Shown here in pieces: positions 17,372 through 27,000 of a stretch of 64,000 nt of DNA. Origin of the DNA: Bacteroidota bacterium. GTDB lineage: Bacteria; Bacteroidota; Bacteroidia; AKYH767-A; 2013-40CM-41-45. The stretch covers positions 62,001-126,000 of the forward strand of contig JADKIH010000023.1 of the NCBI GenBank assembly GCA_016721305.1, read 5' to 3'. Position numbers and translations under genes: made by a program. How positions within the stretch are numbered: the first letter of the stretch is position 1; each line of letters starts with the position of its first letter. The notes under the pieces are model-generated. The model ran no database searches. It was not told where the DNA came from and worked only from the letters and a program-made list of their open reading frames with translations.

Positions 17372-19594
17372 GTGAAGAGCATAAAATATACTCTGATAAC
17401 ATTCCTATTATTAAATTCTCAACTTTCATTTTCACAGACAGCGCCGGCAGATACAACAAAGGGTATGTCGGTTTCCCTGGATGAAGTTGTCATTTCTGCA
17501 AATAAAGTCGAAGAGACAAAACGTACTGTCTCCCAGCAAACACAAATTATTACAGCAAAAGAAATCGAAAGCACTCAAGCGCAGTCTACAGCCGATCTAA
17601 TATCAAATAGCGGAATGGTTGGAATGCAGAAAAGTCAAATGGGTGGCGGTAGCGCCGTCATTCGCGGTTTTGAAGCCAACCGTATTGTGATGATGGTTGA
17701 TGGTGTACGCATGAACAACATTATCTATCGCGCCGGCCACTTACAAAACATTGTCACGATCGACAATACTGCACTCGATCGCGTTGAAATTCTATTTGGC
17801 CCATCGTCTACTGTTTATGGTAGCGATGCTTTGGGTGGAGTCATTCACATGTATACGAAAAAACCATTGCTTTCTTCTGACGGCCAAAGCAAGAATATTA
17901 AAGTAAATGCTTTCACTCGTTATGGTGCAGTAAACGAAGAAGCAACAGGCCATCTTGACTTCAATATCGGCATGAAGAAATTTGCCTCATTAACTTCGTT
18001 CACTTATTCAAATTTTGGCGACCTGAAAGGTGGCGAAAATCAGAATCCGTTTTACAATGGAAGTTACGGTGAGCGCCCTTATTATGTAGAGCGAATCAAT
18101 GGCGTCGATTCATTGGTGAAGAATAGCGATCGCTATCTGCAAAAGCAAAGCGCATTTTCACAATATGATTTGATGGAGAAAATTCTCTTTCAACAATCCG
18201 AACACGTTTCTCACGGACTGAATATTCAGTATTCGAATTCGAATGATGTTCCGCGTTATGATCGCTTAACAGATCCTTCTGCAACCGGTTTGAGTTATGC
18301 ACAATGGTATTATGGCCCGCAGGAACGTTTGATGGCTGCGTACGATTACAATATGAAAAATAGTGCAGCGAAATTTCAAAACATTCATTTTGGTGTGAAC
18401 TATCAGGCTATCGAAGAAAGCAGTCACACACGTCGTTTTGGAAGCGACAATTTATCTCACCGTTTCGAAAATGTAAATATCATTGGAGCAAATCTCGATT
18501 TCAATAAAGTAACGAAATCGCACAAGATTCGCTTCGGTCTCGATGGACAATTCAACACTCTTAAATCGACTGCCAACAAAGAGAACATCGTTACCGGAGT
18601 CAGCGTTCCGCTCGATACACGTTATCCTGATGGCGACAATTCGATGATGAATGTAGCGGCATACTTCTCACACACCTGGCAGATTAACGACAAAGTTGTT
18701 TTGACCGATGGAATTCGCGCCGGGTATGAAGCACTTCACTCTACGATTTCAGACAATTCGTTTTTCAATCTTCCGTACACTACAATTGATCAAAGTAATC
18801 CTGTATTCTCGGGTTCGATTGGCTTGATCAATAATCCGAGCGACGATTGGAAGTTGTCCTTAATGTTCTCGACAGGCTACCGTGTTCCGAATCTGGATGA
18901 TTTGTCAAAGATCTTTGAATCCTCTGCCGGTAATGTAATCGTTCCGAACGCCGATTTGAAACCGGAGCAAACAATGAATTACGAAGCAGGCGTGACAAAA
19001 ATATTTGGCAAGAAAACAATCTGGGAAAGCAATTTATACTACACACAATTTAAAGATGCCATTGTTACCGACGTTTTCAAATTCAACGGGCAAGATTCAA
19101 TCACATACGATGGAGTGTTGAGTCAGGTTTTGGCAAATCAGAATAAGCGGGAAGCATACTTATATGGATTTACTTCGAGCATTAAATCACAGTGCAGCGA
19201 TAATTTCCGTGTAGCCTTCTCTCTCAATTATACTTACGGACGAATCAAGACCGACAGCATGGACGCGCCATTAGATCATATTCCTCCGTTCATGATGCGA
19301 CTTGCGTTGAATTACACATACAATAATTTCAGCACCGATTTCTTCGTGAATTTCAACGGATGGAAAAAGCTGAAGGATTATTCACTCGGCGGTGAAGACA
19401 ACGAGCAGTATGCGACACCGGAAGGAATGCCTGCATGGTTTACTGCAAATATGCACTTCTCATACAAGGTACATAAGCTCATCACACTTCAAGCCGGCGT
19501 CGACAATATCTTCGACATGCAGTATCGCACATTTGCCAGCGGTATCAATGCACCGGGAAGAAATGTGTTTGCAGCTCTGCGTTTCCACTACTAA
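17372..19594 (+). CDS. TonB-dependent outer-membrane receptor, heme/hemoglobin-receptor type
   Basis: About 740 residues. The open frame goes back to TTG 17348, but GTG 17372 gives a compact signal peptide (KSIKYTLITFLLLNSQLSFSQ) and avoids the hairpin. A TonB-box-like segment SLDEVVISANK is followed by the plug (VIRGFEANRIVMMVDGVRMN, RVEILFGPSSTVYGSDALGG). The text NNIIYRAGHLQN is typical of hemoglobin/heme receptors of this superfamily. The PNLDDLSKIFES region, with PNADLKPEQ after it, fits the conserved FRAP/NPNL area of heme receptors. The barrel ends in AALRFHY. The likely job is iron-complex or heme uptake across the outer membrane; substrate identity is inferred. No hmu-type partners are adjacent. 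Confidence 0.87.
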   Translation: MKSIKYTLITFLLLNSQLSFSQTAPADTTKGMSVSLDEVVISANKVEETKRTVSQQTQIITAKEIESTQAQSTADLISNSGMVGMQKSQMGGGSAVIRGFEANRIVMMVDGVRMNNIIYRAGHLQNIVTIDNTALDRVEILFGPSSTVYGSDALGGVIHMYTKKPLLSSDGQSKNIKVNAFTRYGAVNEEATGHLDFNIGMKKFASLTSFTYSNFGDLKGGENQNPFYNGSYGERPYYVERINGVDSLVKNSDRYLQKQSAFSQYDLMEKILFQQSEHVSHGLNIQYSNSNDVPRYDRLTDPSATGLSYAQWYYGPQERLMAAYDYNMKNSAAKFQNIHFGVNYQAIEESSHTRRFGSDNLSHRFENVNIIGANLDFNKVTKSHKIRFGLDGQFNTLKSTANKENIVTGVSVPLDTRYPDGDNSMMNVAAYFSHTWQINDKVVLTDGIRAGYEALHSTISDNSFFNLPYTTIDQSNPVFSGSIGLINNPSDDWKLSLMFSTGYRVPNLDDLSKIFESSAGNVIVPNADLKPEQTMNYEAGVTKIFGKKTIWESNLYYTQFKDAIVTDVFKFNGQDSITYDGVLSQVLANQNKREAYLYGFTSSIKSQCSDNFRVAFSLNYTYGRIKTDSMDAPLDHIPPFMMRLALNYTYNNFSTDFFVNFNGWKKLKDYSLGGEDNEQYATPEGMPAWFTANMHFSYKVHKLITLQAGVDNIFDMQYRTFASGINAPGRNVFAALRFHY

Positions 19595-19618
19595 AACATT
19601 TCCTGAGTTTTATTGAAG

Positions 19619-19653
19619 CGGGTCATGATCATTCATGGCCCGTTTTATTTTTT
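19619..19653 (+). terminator. Rho-independent terminator
   Basis: CGGGTCATGA pairs with TCATGGCCCG (one G-U pair) around a 4-nt loop, followed by TTTTATTTTTT. It lies 25 bp after the receptor gene. Confidence 0.9.
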
Positions 19654-19679
19654 CTGCACAATAGTATGTCCGACAAACT

Positions 19680-21248
19680 TTAGTGCAATATTAAAAGTTT
19701 GGCTCGATGAATCGTTCGAGAATTTTCAACCTGAACAAAATAAACCCTCGGAGGCAAATCAGTCTTTATAACATACCTTCCATCTGCAAAACTTGCATGT
19801 TCTTTATATACCATTCTTCCAGAGAAATCATAAATTCGAATGTTATTTTCCCCATTCAGTTGTTCGGAGTAAATAGTAAATTGATCGGAGGCGGGATTTG
19901 GAAAGATGTTCAGTGTTTCATATTCTAATTCATGTATACTGCCTGTTAATCCCATGCAACCATCCATAGACATCAGACTTAAAGTGTCTAATGGCAAAAA
20001 AATAGGATATTGTAAAAGCACGCTATCTGTAATTGAGAAAGGAATCGAGTGTTCACTAAGCAAAGTTGAGTCTGCTTGAAAATTGTATAGAATTGGCACG
20101 AGACAGAAAGCATTATGGCCAATTGTGTCGCCCAATGTGGAATCAATGTGCATAATACTAATGGTCGGATCAACAGTTGAATATGGTTGCACAAGATTTA
20201 ATGGGCCATCACTCAAAAGAACAATACTTTTATCGGGATTTTCATAAAAATCAATTGGGCTGGCATATATAGTTTTTTCCAGCAAGAAATTTCCATTCAA
20301 GTCAATTTTAATGAGTCGTTGATCCCCATATGCATTGGACGAATTACTGGTTGGCCAAAGAACAGTATTGTCAGAAAGAAGATGAATTTTTTCCAAATGT
20401 GAATATGGCCCAAACGATACACTGCCTCCTCCAATTATTCTTGACCAAAGAGGATTTCCTACAGTATCTGTTTTCATGATAGTAGTACCACCCTGGACTA
20501 AAAGATTAAGCATATATCCATCCGATAGTGTTTCTACAGAAAATGCTTCTGATTCAGTATTTGCTATAGAAAAGTACGATTTCAGCCAGAGCACATTTCC
20601 TTGATTGTCAAGTTTGGCAAATATGGATTGGTGTGAATTTCCATTTACAGAGCCGGTAATCAAGAATGAAGAATCTGCGTTTTGTTTTATGTCATAAAGA
20701 TAAACACCTGTACCATTGGAAGCGAGTGAGTGCGACCAAAGAATATTCCCGGCGGAATCAATTTTCATAATGAGTCCGTTATTAGCAATTTCGCCACACA
20801 TTACATATGCCTGATCCAAAGTGGGCTTTATTTTAAATCCACAATAACCAAAAGAATTTGATGTAGTATCAGCATAAAATTGCGACCAAATTAAATTTCC
20901 GGCTCGGTTAACTTTAAGACAAATAACACCCTCTTTTAGCAATAAGGAATCACTGGCAGTACCAACAATTATATAATTAGAATCAGATGTTTGTGTAATG
21001 TTAAACAGATAGGTGTTTCGGTAATCTAAATGCCATACAGGAATACCGGCACTGTCAATTTCCGAAATCGACCCCCCATACCCACTATAACCCACGAGAA
21101 TTGTTCCTGAATTAAAACTCTTGCACAAACTCTTTGCATCAGCGGAATAGTTTGGATTGAAATAAGCTTTCGAATACAAAGGACCTTGCCCAAATAAATT
21201 AACACCGGCGAGAAGCCCGAAAACGAACAATGAGTATAATTTTTTCAT
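19680..21248 (-). CDS. Secreted propeller-repeat protein with T9SS sorting domain
   Basis: The 522-residue protein starts at ATG 21248 (MKKLYSLFVFGLLAGVNLFGQ, a clear signal peptide); the longer frame to 21317 adds only a hydrophobic leader. The body has repeats of the form KIDSAGNILWSHSL, KLDNQGNVLWLKSY and KTDTVGNPLWSRII, alternating with DGYML/DSSFLITG-type strands. This is the same repeat style as in the proteins at 37954 and 41579 and suggests a secreted beta-propeller. It ends in a T9SS type A sorting domain (LNIFPNPASDQF, RVYFVQVENS). The function is unknown. It is convergent with the receptor gene. Confidence 0.8.
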   Translation of the reverse strand: MKKLYSLFVFGLLAGVNLFGQGPLYSKAYFNPNYSADAKSLCKSFNSGTILVGYSGYGGSISEIDSAGIPVWHLDYRNTYLFNITQTSDSNYIIVGTASDSLLLKEGVICLKVNRAGNLIWSQFYADTTSNSFGYCGFKIKPTLDQAYVMCGEIANNGLIMKIDSAGNILWSHSLASNGTGVYLYDIKQNADSSFLITGSVNGNSHQSIFAKLDNQGNVLWLKSYFSIANTESEAFSVETLSDGYMLNLLVQGGTTIMKTDTVGNPLWSRIIGGGSVSFGPYSHLEKIHLLSDNTVLWPTSNSSNAYGDQRLIKIDLNGNFLLEKTIYASPIDFYENPDKSIVLLSDGPLNLVQPYSTVDPTISIMHIDSTLGDTIGHNAFCLVPILYNFQADSTLLSEHSIPFSITDSVLLQYPIFLPLDTLSLMSMDGCMGLTGSIHELEYETLNIFPNPASDQFTIYSEQLNGENNIRIYDFSGRMVYKEHASFADGRYVIKTDLPPRVYFVQVENSRTIHRAKLLILH

Positions 21249-21332
21249 GTCAATTATTTTAAAAGCTAAAACACTAAACTGTATAATGACAATCAAATAT
21301 ACCATTTTCCGGATCATTTATATATCTGTTTG

Positions 21333-21425
21333 CACCATTTCTCGTGCCCCTCGTGCCCTTTGCTTGCACGCCATGGAGGGTGGTAAACTATTCTTCTTAT
21401 CTTAGTCTCTTAGTGTTAAAAAACA
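21333..21425. repeat. Dispersed repeats: inverted CACGAG family, then CTTAGTG family
   Basis: CTCGTGCCCCTCGTGCCC (inverted CACGAGG units) is followed by TCTTAGTCTCTTAGTG and a run of A. It lies in the divergent gap between the 21248 and 21486 genes, so it is close to both promoters. Confidence 0.65.
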
Positions 21426-21485
21426 CACACGACAATCTTGGAACGATTTATGTAACCCCAACGTCCCACTCGAAAAACCTTTAAA

Positions 21486-22184
21486 ATGAAGAAAATCTCA
21501 TTCCTCTTTTTTGCCCTCCTTACTTTTCAAGCATGTCAGTCACAAGAAATCAAACCCCAAGTCCCGCCTGAGTTCCGAAAATTCGTAAACGACGTTTTAA
21601 TCGACACCGTCGGATTTACGCGCGAATTCCCCAAGCCGCCTGCTGTTACCGATGAAGTCTTAGTCGAATTGCAACGGGAGTTTAAAGACGACAGTACTAA
21701 ATACTATTTCGAGCAGCTTAGCAATCGGAATTTAAAAGTGCGACGTGAATATGAAAAGCCATTTAAATATCTCAGCAATTATCACCATACAATTACGCTC
21801 CTCGCACTTAGCGTGCATTCCGATCCGGATATCAGAGTTTTTGCCTTGAAGACGCTCAATAGTACAATCAGAATGCGTGTCATGGTTTGTGCACAGCAAG
21901 TGACGTACGATCAATTTGATAAAGACGATGTCGTGATCACACATTTTTTACTTCACGTACTCGAAAGTAACCCGCTTTTTATAGCCGGTAGCGAAAATGC
22001 AACTATTCATCAAATTTATATTACAAGTATTCTCCACGTGCTTGATCTTGCTACAAAAGAAAATATTGTAAACGGTGAAGATCTCCGAGTTTGGTATAAA
22101 AATGATTTACAATACGAACAAGCTGTCCTGCAATGGAAGAATCATAAATTTCCGGCAAATAAAGTGAAGGAGGAAAAGAAATGA
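21486..22184 (+). CDS. Lipoprotein with a helical (HEAT-like) domain, unknown function
   Basis: The 232-residue protein has a lipoprotein signal (MKKISFLFFALLTFQAC, lipid-attachment Cys17). The rest is mainly helical, and ALSVHSDPDIRVFALKTLN resembles one HEAT repeat. The end is Lys-rich. Its stop overlaps the next start (ATGA), so the two are translationally coupled. I do not recognise the family beyond this. The probable location is the periplasm, anchored to a membrane. Confidence 0.7.
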   Translation: MKKISFLFFALLTFQACQSQEIKPQVPPEFRKFVNDVLIDTVGFTREFPKPPAVTDEVLVELQREFKDDSTKYYFEQLSNRNLKVRREYEKPFKYLSNYHHTITLLALSVHSDPDIRVFALKTLNSTIRMRVMVCAQQVTYDQFDKDDVVITHFLLHVLESNPLFIAGSENATIHQIYITSILHVLDLATKENIVNGEDLRVWYKNDLQYEQAVLQWKNHKFPANKVKEEKK

Positions 22185-22702
22185 AGTACATACTTGCGCT
22201 ACTCCTAAGCTTCTTTATTCTAACAACGGTTTCAGCGCAGAGCAAGGAGAAATTTTGTCGTGCCGTTGAACAGGGCAATTTTAAGAAGATTGAGCGAATG
22301 TTCAAGAGGCAATTAAATAAGCATAAGAATGGAACGCAGTATGACAATGGCGCGGGTAGTGGAGTTCAGATAACACATGAATACAATCTCGACTTCTTAG
22401 TTTGGTGGTTCAAATCGTTTCCATGTGTGAAAGATGCAGCTTGGGATAAGTATCAACCCAAAATTGCCATCTACCCGGGAGGTTCTACAATAGGTGTAAT
22501 TTTTATTTCAAAAGGAGAAATAAAGGAGTACTGTTTTTCAATTCAGGAAGGAACCACAGGTCAGATAAATATTTTCGGTTGGCGTCCAAAATTGTTTAAG
22601 GCAAGGAATATTTTGGTTTATAAAAAGCTGAGCGAATGTCCCGGCTTTGTCGTCAAACAACACGAGTTGAATATGGAATACCTGCTAAAAGGAGGCTGGT
22701 AG
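22181..22702 (+). CDS. Small secreted protein, unknown function
   Basis: The 173-residue protein has a signal peptide (MKYILALLLSFFILTTVSAQ). The mature part has a basic helix (FKKIERMFKRQLNKHK) and then a beta-rich region with two Cys (FPCVKDAAW, SECPGFVV). It overlaps the upstream lipoprotein gene by 4 bp and is clearly in its operon. No catalytic motif is visible. Short proteins of this kind next to lipoproteins are common in the phylum, but I cannot name the family. Confidence 0.7.
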   Translation: MKYILALLLSFFILTTVSAQSKEKFCRAVEQGNFKKIERMFKRQLNKHKNGTQYDNGAGSGVQITHEYNLDFLVWWFKSFPCVKDAAWDKYQPKIAIYPGGSTIGVIFISKGEIKEYCFSIQEGTTGQINIFGWRPKLFKARNILVYKKLSECPGFVVKQHELNMEYLLKGGW

Positions 22703-22728
22703 ATGGAGCGAGTCCTTTAGAAAATTTA

Positions 22729-22920
22729 GTGCGAGTTTGAGTGAAGTGCGTGGTGGAGTTGCAGTGTGGGTTTGAGTGAAGTGTGGGTTTGAGTGAAGTG
22801 CGAGTTTGAGTTGCAGTGCGAGTGAGCTGCTGTCGCGCAAGTTGAAGCCAAGCACCCCGTCGGCTGAGCCTGTCGAAGCCCGCAACCCGCAACCCGCAAC
22901 TCGCAACCCGCAACCCGTAT
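22729..22920. repeat. Composite repeat block: GAGTTTGAGTGAAGTGCG units, a GGCTGAGCCTGTCGAAG unit and CGCAACC heptamers
   Basis: Three parts follow one another. At 22729-22822 there are several copies of GAGTTTGAGTGAAGTGYG/GAGTTGCAGTG units. At 22861-22878 there is CGGCTGAGCCTGTCGAAG, a short sequence repeated in many bacterial genomes. At 22880-22920 there are CGCAACC/CGCAACT heptamers. The GGCTGAGC-plus-heptamer pairing recurs inverted at 39624-39692. The open frame from 22806 into the next gene runs through this block, and I do not consider it coding. Confidence 0.85.
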
Positions 22921-22955
22921 CCCGCCTCACAACTTTTCTTACCTTCGTGGCCGTC

Positions 22956-23591
22956 ATGAAAGAAATCCTCCCCCAACTTTTCGGATACCTGGCTACGGTA
23001 ATGCTGGCGATATCACTTCTTGTAAACAACGACATAAAATTTCGCTGGCTGAATGGATGCGGAGGGGTGTGCTTTATTATTTATGGAGCATTCATTGGCG
23101 CGACACCGGTGATGCTAACGAATGGACTTCTTTTATCGATCAATATATATTACCTCATTAAAATTTACCGCACCGAAGAAGATTTCGATCTGATCGAATT
23201 TCAACTTAACGATCAGTTTGTGAAAAAATACTTATCGTTTTATAGCAACGACATCAAAGACTACTTCCCAAATTATAAGATGGAAGATCAGACGACGGAA
23301 TTACGTTTTGTCGTTTTACGGGATATGGCATTTGCCAATGTTTTCGCCGCACATATTTCGATGGACGGAACAGCGTATGTAAAAATCAATTACACCGTCC
23401 CCAAGTACCGTGATTACGAAGTCGGCAAATTTATTTTTGAAAAGGAAAGAAAGTTTCTCCTAAGCAAAGGCATTCAGCGCATCGCTTACTCCGAAGTCAC
23501 AAACGAAAACCACGCGAAGTTTTTAAAAGTGATGGGTTTTAAATGGGAGATTCATGATGGGAGAGAGTGGTATTTGAAGGATCTTGCTTGA
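22956..23591 (+). CDS. YgjV-like membrane domain fused to a GNAT-like domain
   Basis: The 212-residue protein starts at ATG 22956. The longer frame to 22806 is repeat sequence, and TACCTTCG at 22940 is a plausible -7 element, which would leave a very short leader. Residues 1-72 contain three hydrophobic segments with a WLNGCGGVCFIIYGAFIGA signature resembling the YgjV inner-membrane family. From about 95 onward the sequence resembles an acetyltransferase fold (LRFVVLRDMAFANVFAAH, FIFEKERKFLLSKGIQRI, TNENHAKFLKVMGFKW), the last being the usual GNAT beta6-beta7 region. A membrane-tethered acetyltransferase is the natural reading. The substrate is unknown. Confidence 0.7.
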   Translation: MKEILPQLFGYLATVMLAISLLVNNDIKFRWLNGCGGVCFIIYGAFIGATPVMLTNGLLLSINIYYLIKIYRTEEDFDLIEFQLNDQFVKKYLSFYSNDIKDYFPNYKMEDQTTELRFVVLRDMAFANVFAAHISMDGTAYVKINYTVPKYRDYEVGKFIFEKERKFLLSKGIQRIAYSEVTNENHAKFLKVMGFKWEIHDGREWYLKDLA

Positions 23592-23663
23592 TCGGTGATC
23601 GGTTGTAGCGTGAGTCAAGTAGTAATGTCTGTGGTAAAAACAATTTGAAAACCTATTGTCAAA

Positions 23664-24008
23664 ATGAAAAATCTTCTCAAGCTCGAAGAGCTGGCAAAAT
23701 GGATCTTGTCATGGTTGCTTACCATGTATCTGGGATTTAAGTGGTGGATGTTTTTTGCCTGGCTACTTGTTCCGGATATTAGCATGATTGGCTATTTGAT
23801 CAACACTAGAGTCGGAGCGATTTTATATAATATCGGGCACCATCAGGCCATTGCCATTGCGGTGATCATTGCCGGTCATTACTCGCAAAACGCAAACCTG
23901 ACCTTCGCCAGTCTGGTGTTATTCGGACACAGCTCAATGGATCGGGTATTCGGTTACGGGTTGAAATACTCGGACGATTTTAAAAACACACATCTCGGAA
24001 AACTATAA
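23664..24008 (+). CDS. DUF4260 family membrane protein
   Basis: The 114-residue protein has three to four membrane segments and family-typical text: LEELAKWILSWLL, WLLVPDISMIGYL, YNIGHHQ and ending LFGHSSMDRVFGYGLKYSD...FKNTHLG. These match the DUF4260 family as I know it. The conserved D-x-x-M, H-H and D-R-x-x-G-Y-G-L residues are all present. Biochemical function is not established for the family. It stands 72 bp after the YgjV-GNAT gene and could be co-transcribed with it. Confidence 0.85.
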   Translation: MKNLLKLEELAKWILSWLLTMYLGFKWWMFFAWLLVPDISMIGYLINTRVGAILYNIGHHQAIAIAVIIAGHYSQNANLTFASLVLFGHSSMDRVFGYGLKYSDDFKNTHLGKL

Positions 24009-24063
24009 CGCGTTCCGGCTCGTGCTAATTGCAATTTTTCGTTTCTAAGAATGATATTGCAAA

Positions 24064-27000
24064 CTACGGTCTGGCTTTCGCGATATTTTGAACTCCATTA
24101 TTCTCGATCAAAGAATAATCGGCGGACTCCGAAATCAAATCCCCCGTCAGATCACGAACGTTATACGTTGTGAGTGTCGGATACAATCCGCTTTGCAGAG
24201 AATTGTAGTCGTTGATGTCGATAATTCCGTCCTGAATTCCGAGAGTGACACCGTTACTGATATCGCCACTGTAAATCGCGAAAAAGCCCGGAGCTATTTG
24301 CGTCTGGTTCGAGCCGAATGCTTTATTGGCTGCAGTAGTAAAATCGTACGTTCCTCCCGATGTAAGTGTCACCGGTGCTGCACTCCATGTTTCCAATGCA
24401 TTGCGATGTTTGATCACAATGTAGTACGAACCACCAAGTGAAGTAGCTGCAAATTGGAATGCACCTAGTCCGCCGGTATTAATGGTTCCGATGCTGTTAT
24501 CGACTAAGGAGTAAGGTGAGCTAGCATTGTGTAATTCAATTCGAACTGTATCGCAAACAGTAGGATTGACGGTAGGATTGATCGTTGCACGCATTTGCCC
24601 ACTCGAAGTATAGAACCCTTGAATCAGCAATTTTACATTGAAAGTAAATGAGCAAGCACTAATGCTGATATTGCTTCCATTGTCGGCACTTGTTGTTACC
24701 GGTGAGCTTGTTACAATTCGAATCCGATATCCGCTGCCTGACGCTCCAATCGGGATAAGTGCATTGATTGTTCCGCTGCCCGTTCCTGTGAGTGTTCCGA
24801 TTGTTGTCGGAGAAGCAAAGCTGCCTGATGCATTACTTAATTGAGCAGTAAAAATATTTCCTGCAGTGAAAGCGCAACCGGCGGTGAACGGAATACTCAA
24901 AGCTGAATTCGCGCATTGTGTTGATGAGATGGCCGCATTCGTAATCACCGCTGTGATTGGAAGTACGGTAACTGTTACTGACTGAGTATTCGTAGTGCAA
25001 CCGGTTCCATTGATAACGTATGTATAAGTTACATTCAGTGGAGTCGATGTAGTATTAACAAGAACTTCGTTTGGATTTACTGTTTGAGGAATTGTAATCG
25101 CAGCGTTGGTGATGCCCGAAACAAATGCTCTTGTCCATGTGAAAGTAGCGGAGGAGATATTACTTTGTGGAGTATAGGTAAATGCTGTTCCTGAACAAAT
25201 CGATCCGGGCGTGAGCGTGCTTGTAAGTGATGCGCTTCCTGAGATAGTAATGGATATTGGATCAGAGGCGATACCATTTGCAGTAACTACCAAAGCGTAA
25301 GTACCTGCAGGAACACCGGCGGGAATTGTGAAATATGTTGTATCGGCAGCAGATCCGCGTTGTACGCCGGTGCTATTCCAATTGGATGTACGAACGTAAT
25401 AAACATTTCCTCCGGAAGAGAGGCGGATGATCGGATAATTCGTCGCCATTTGCCAGTCATCACCATAACACGCACCTTCCGAGATTCCATTGAACTTATT
25501 TCCTGTAATTTGATAGCTGTTACATCCCAATGCTGTTAAAGTATTGATCACAGGTTTACCGGCAGCTAAAGGAGAACCGGCCGGAGTGTATACATAATAT
25601 TGAGATGAACCTTGATTAGAGTATAATACAGTACCGTCAGGCAAATCAGTAAAATTGGTTTGGTAGCAACTAATGTTAAGCGATGCAGTTCCTCCCGGAG
25701 CATTGATGAGCGTATAGGTATTTGTTAAGTAATTGAATTCATAAAATGTCGTTGGCGTAGGGAAGTGATTTGAAGAAATAGGAACAGGAGATACAGCAAG
25801 AAGAATTTTTCCATTCACCATCATTGCTCCAGGAGCATCAGGCTGACCTTTTGCACTCGGAACATCTGGACCAAGTGCCCATACACCCGGGCTTGCATTT
25901 CCGGAAGGAGTGTAGTAAGCCGTTTTTCCTGTTGAACCAACAAAGAACGCACGGCCATCAGGCAATAATAATCCCGTCCCGAATTCAAGACCAAAAGGAT
26001 CATACAACGAAGCCGGAACTGTTCCATCTGAAACCCATGTATTTGTTGCAGGAATGTAACGTTCTGAAGCGGTACTTAAACGATCAATAAAGAGAATACT
26101 GTTGTCAGGCAATTTCACCCATGTAGATTCATTGTGAATTCCGATACAGGATGGTCCGGCAGTATAAGTATTGGTAGCAGGATTGTAAATTACATTCGAA
26201 CGTAAAGTACCTGCCACGAGTGCTTGCATTACGCGGCCATCTTCTAGAATGGCAGAGTTGGCGTCACTCACATTTGCTGTTGGTGAAGGAGTAGGTGTCC
26301 AAGTGTTTGCAATAGGGTCATACACTTCGCCTGTTGCTAATCCTGTTCCATACTCACCACCTGCTACATAAACGCGACCATCTTTCAATACTTGAGAAGA
26401 AAAGTAGAGTCGTGTATTATTCATAGGTGCAATAGACGACCATGTACCATTTACATAGCTGCCGGTAATATCGGGTGTAAGTTTATTCCAGACATTTCCA
26501 TATCCATCACTTCCTCCTGAAGATGTTTTGCAGATGACGGTACCATCGGACAATACAAGCATTACACCTGAGTTGGCATTAGGAGCAAGCGTTGCAAGAG
26601 GTGTCCATGTACCGACCGATGAAACGTTCTGCGAACCTGCAGGACAAGTTACGGTTGGAGTTCTTGTTCCCATTGTTCCTGTTCCAACAACTTGTGTGCA
26701 GCATCCACTTAGTAAGTCGTTCAGTATGGCAGTAGGTTTTATATCGTATGTAATCCAGAAGTAATTTGTTCCTTCGGAAAGTGTAGCCGTTCCGGAAACA
26801 GTATACGAACCATTTGGGCCTGTAAAAGTGCTGCCAAATTGTACGGCTCCAACAAATGAATTAGAGTTTCCGCTGAAATAAACTTTTGCATTGCTGATAT
26901 CGGCCGATGCATTAGTGCAACCCGTAGTTGATAGTGTGAGCGAGTTGACGGTAAACGGCGAAGTAGTTCCTGATGTGACAACTTGTACCTGGAGAATTTG

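Noticed and set aside
22806..22955. N-terminal extension of the YgjV-GNAT gene
   Set aside because: Encoded by the composite repeat block. A promoter-like TACCTTCG lies between it and ATG 22956.
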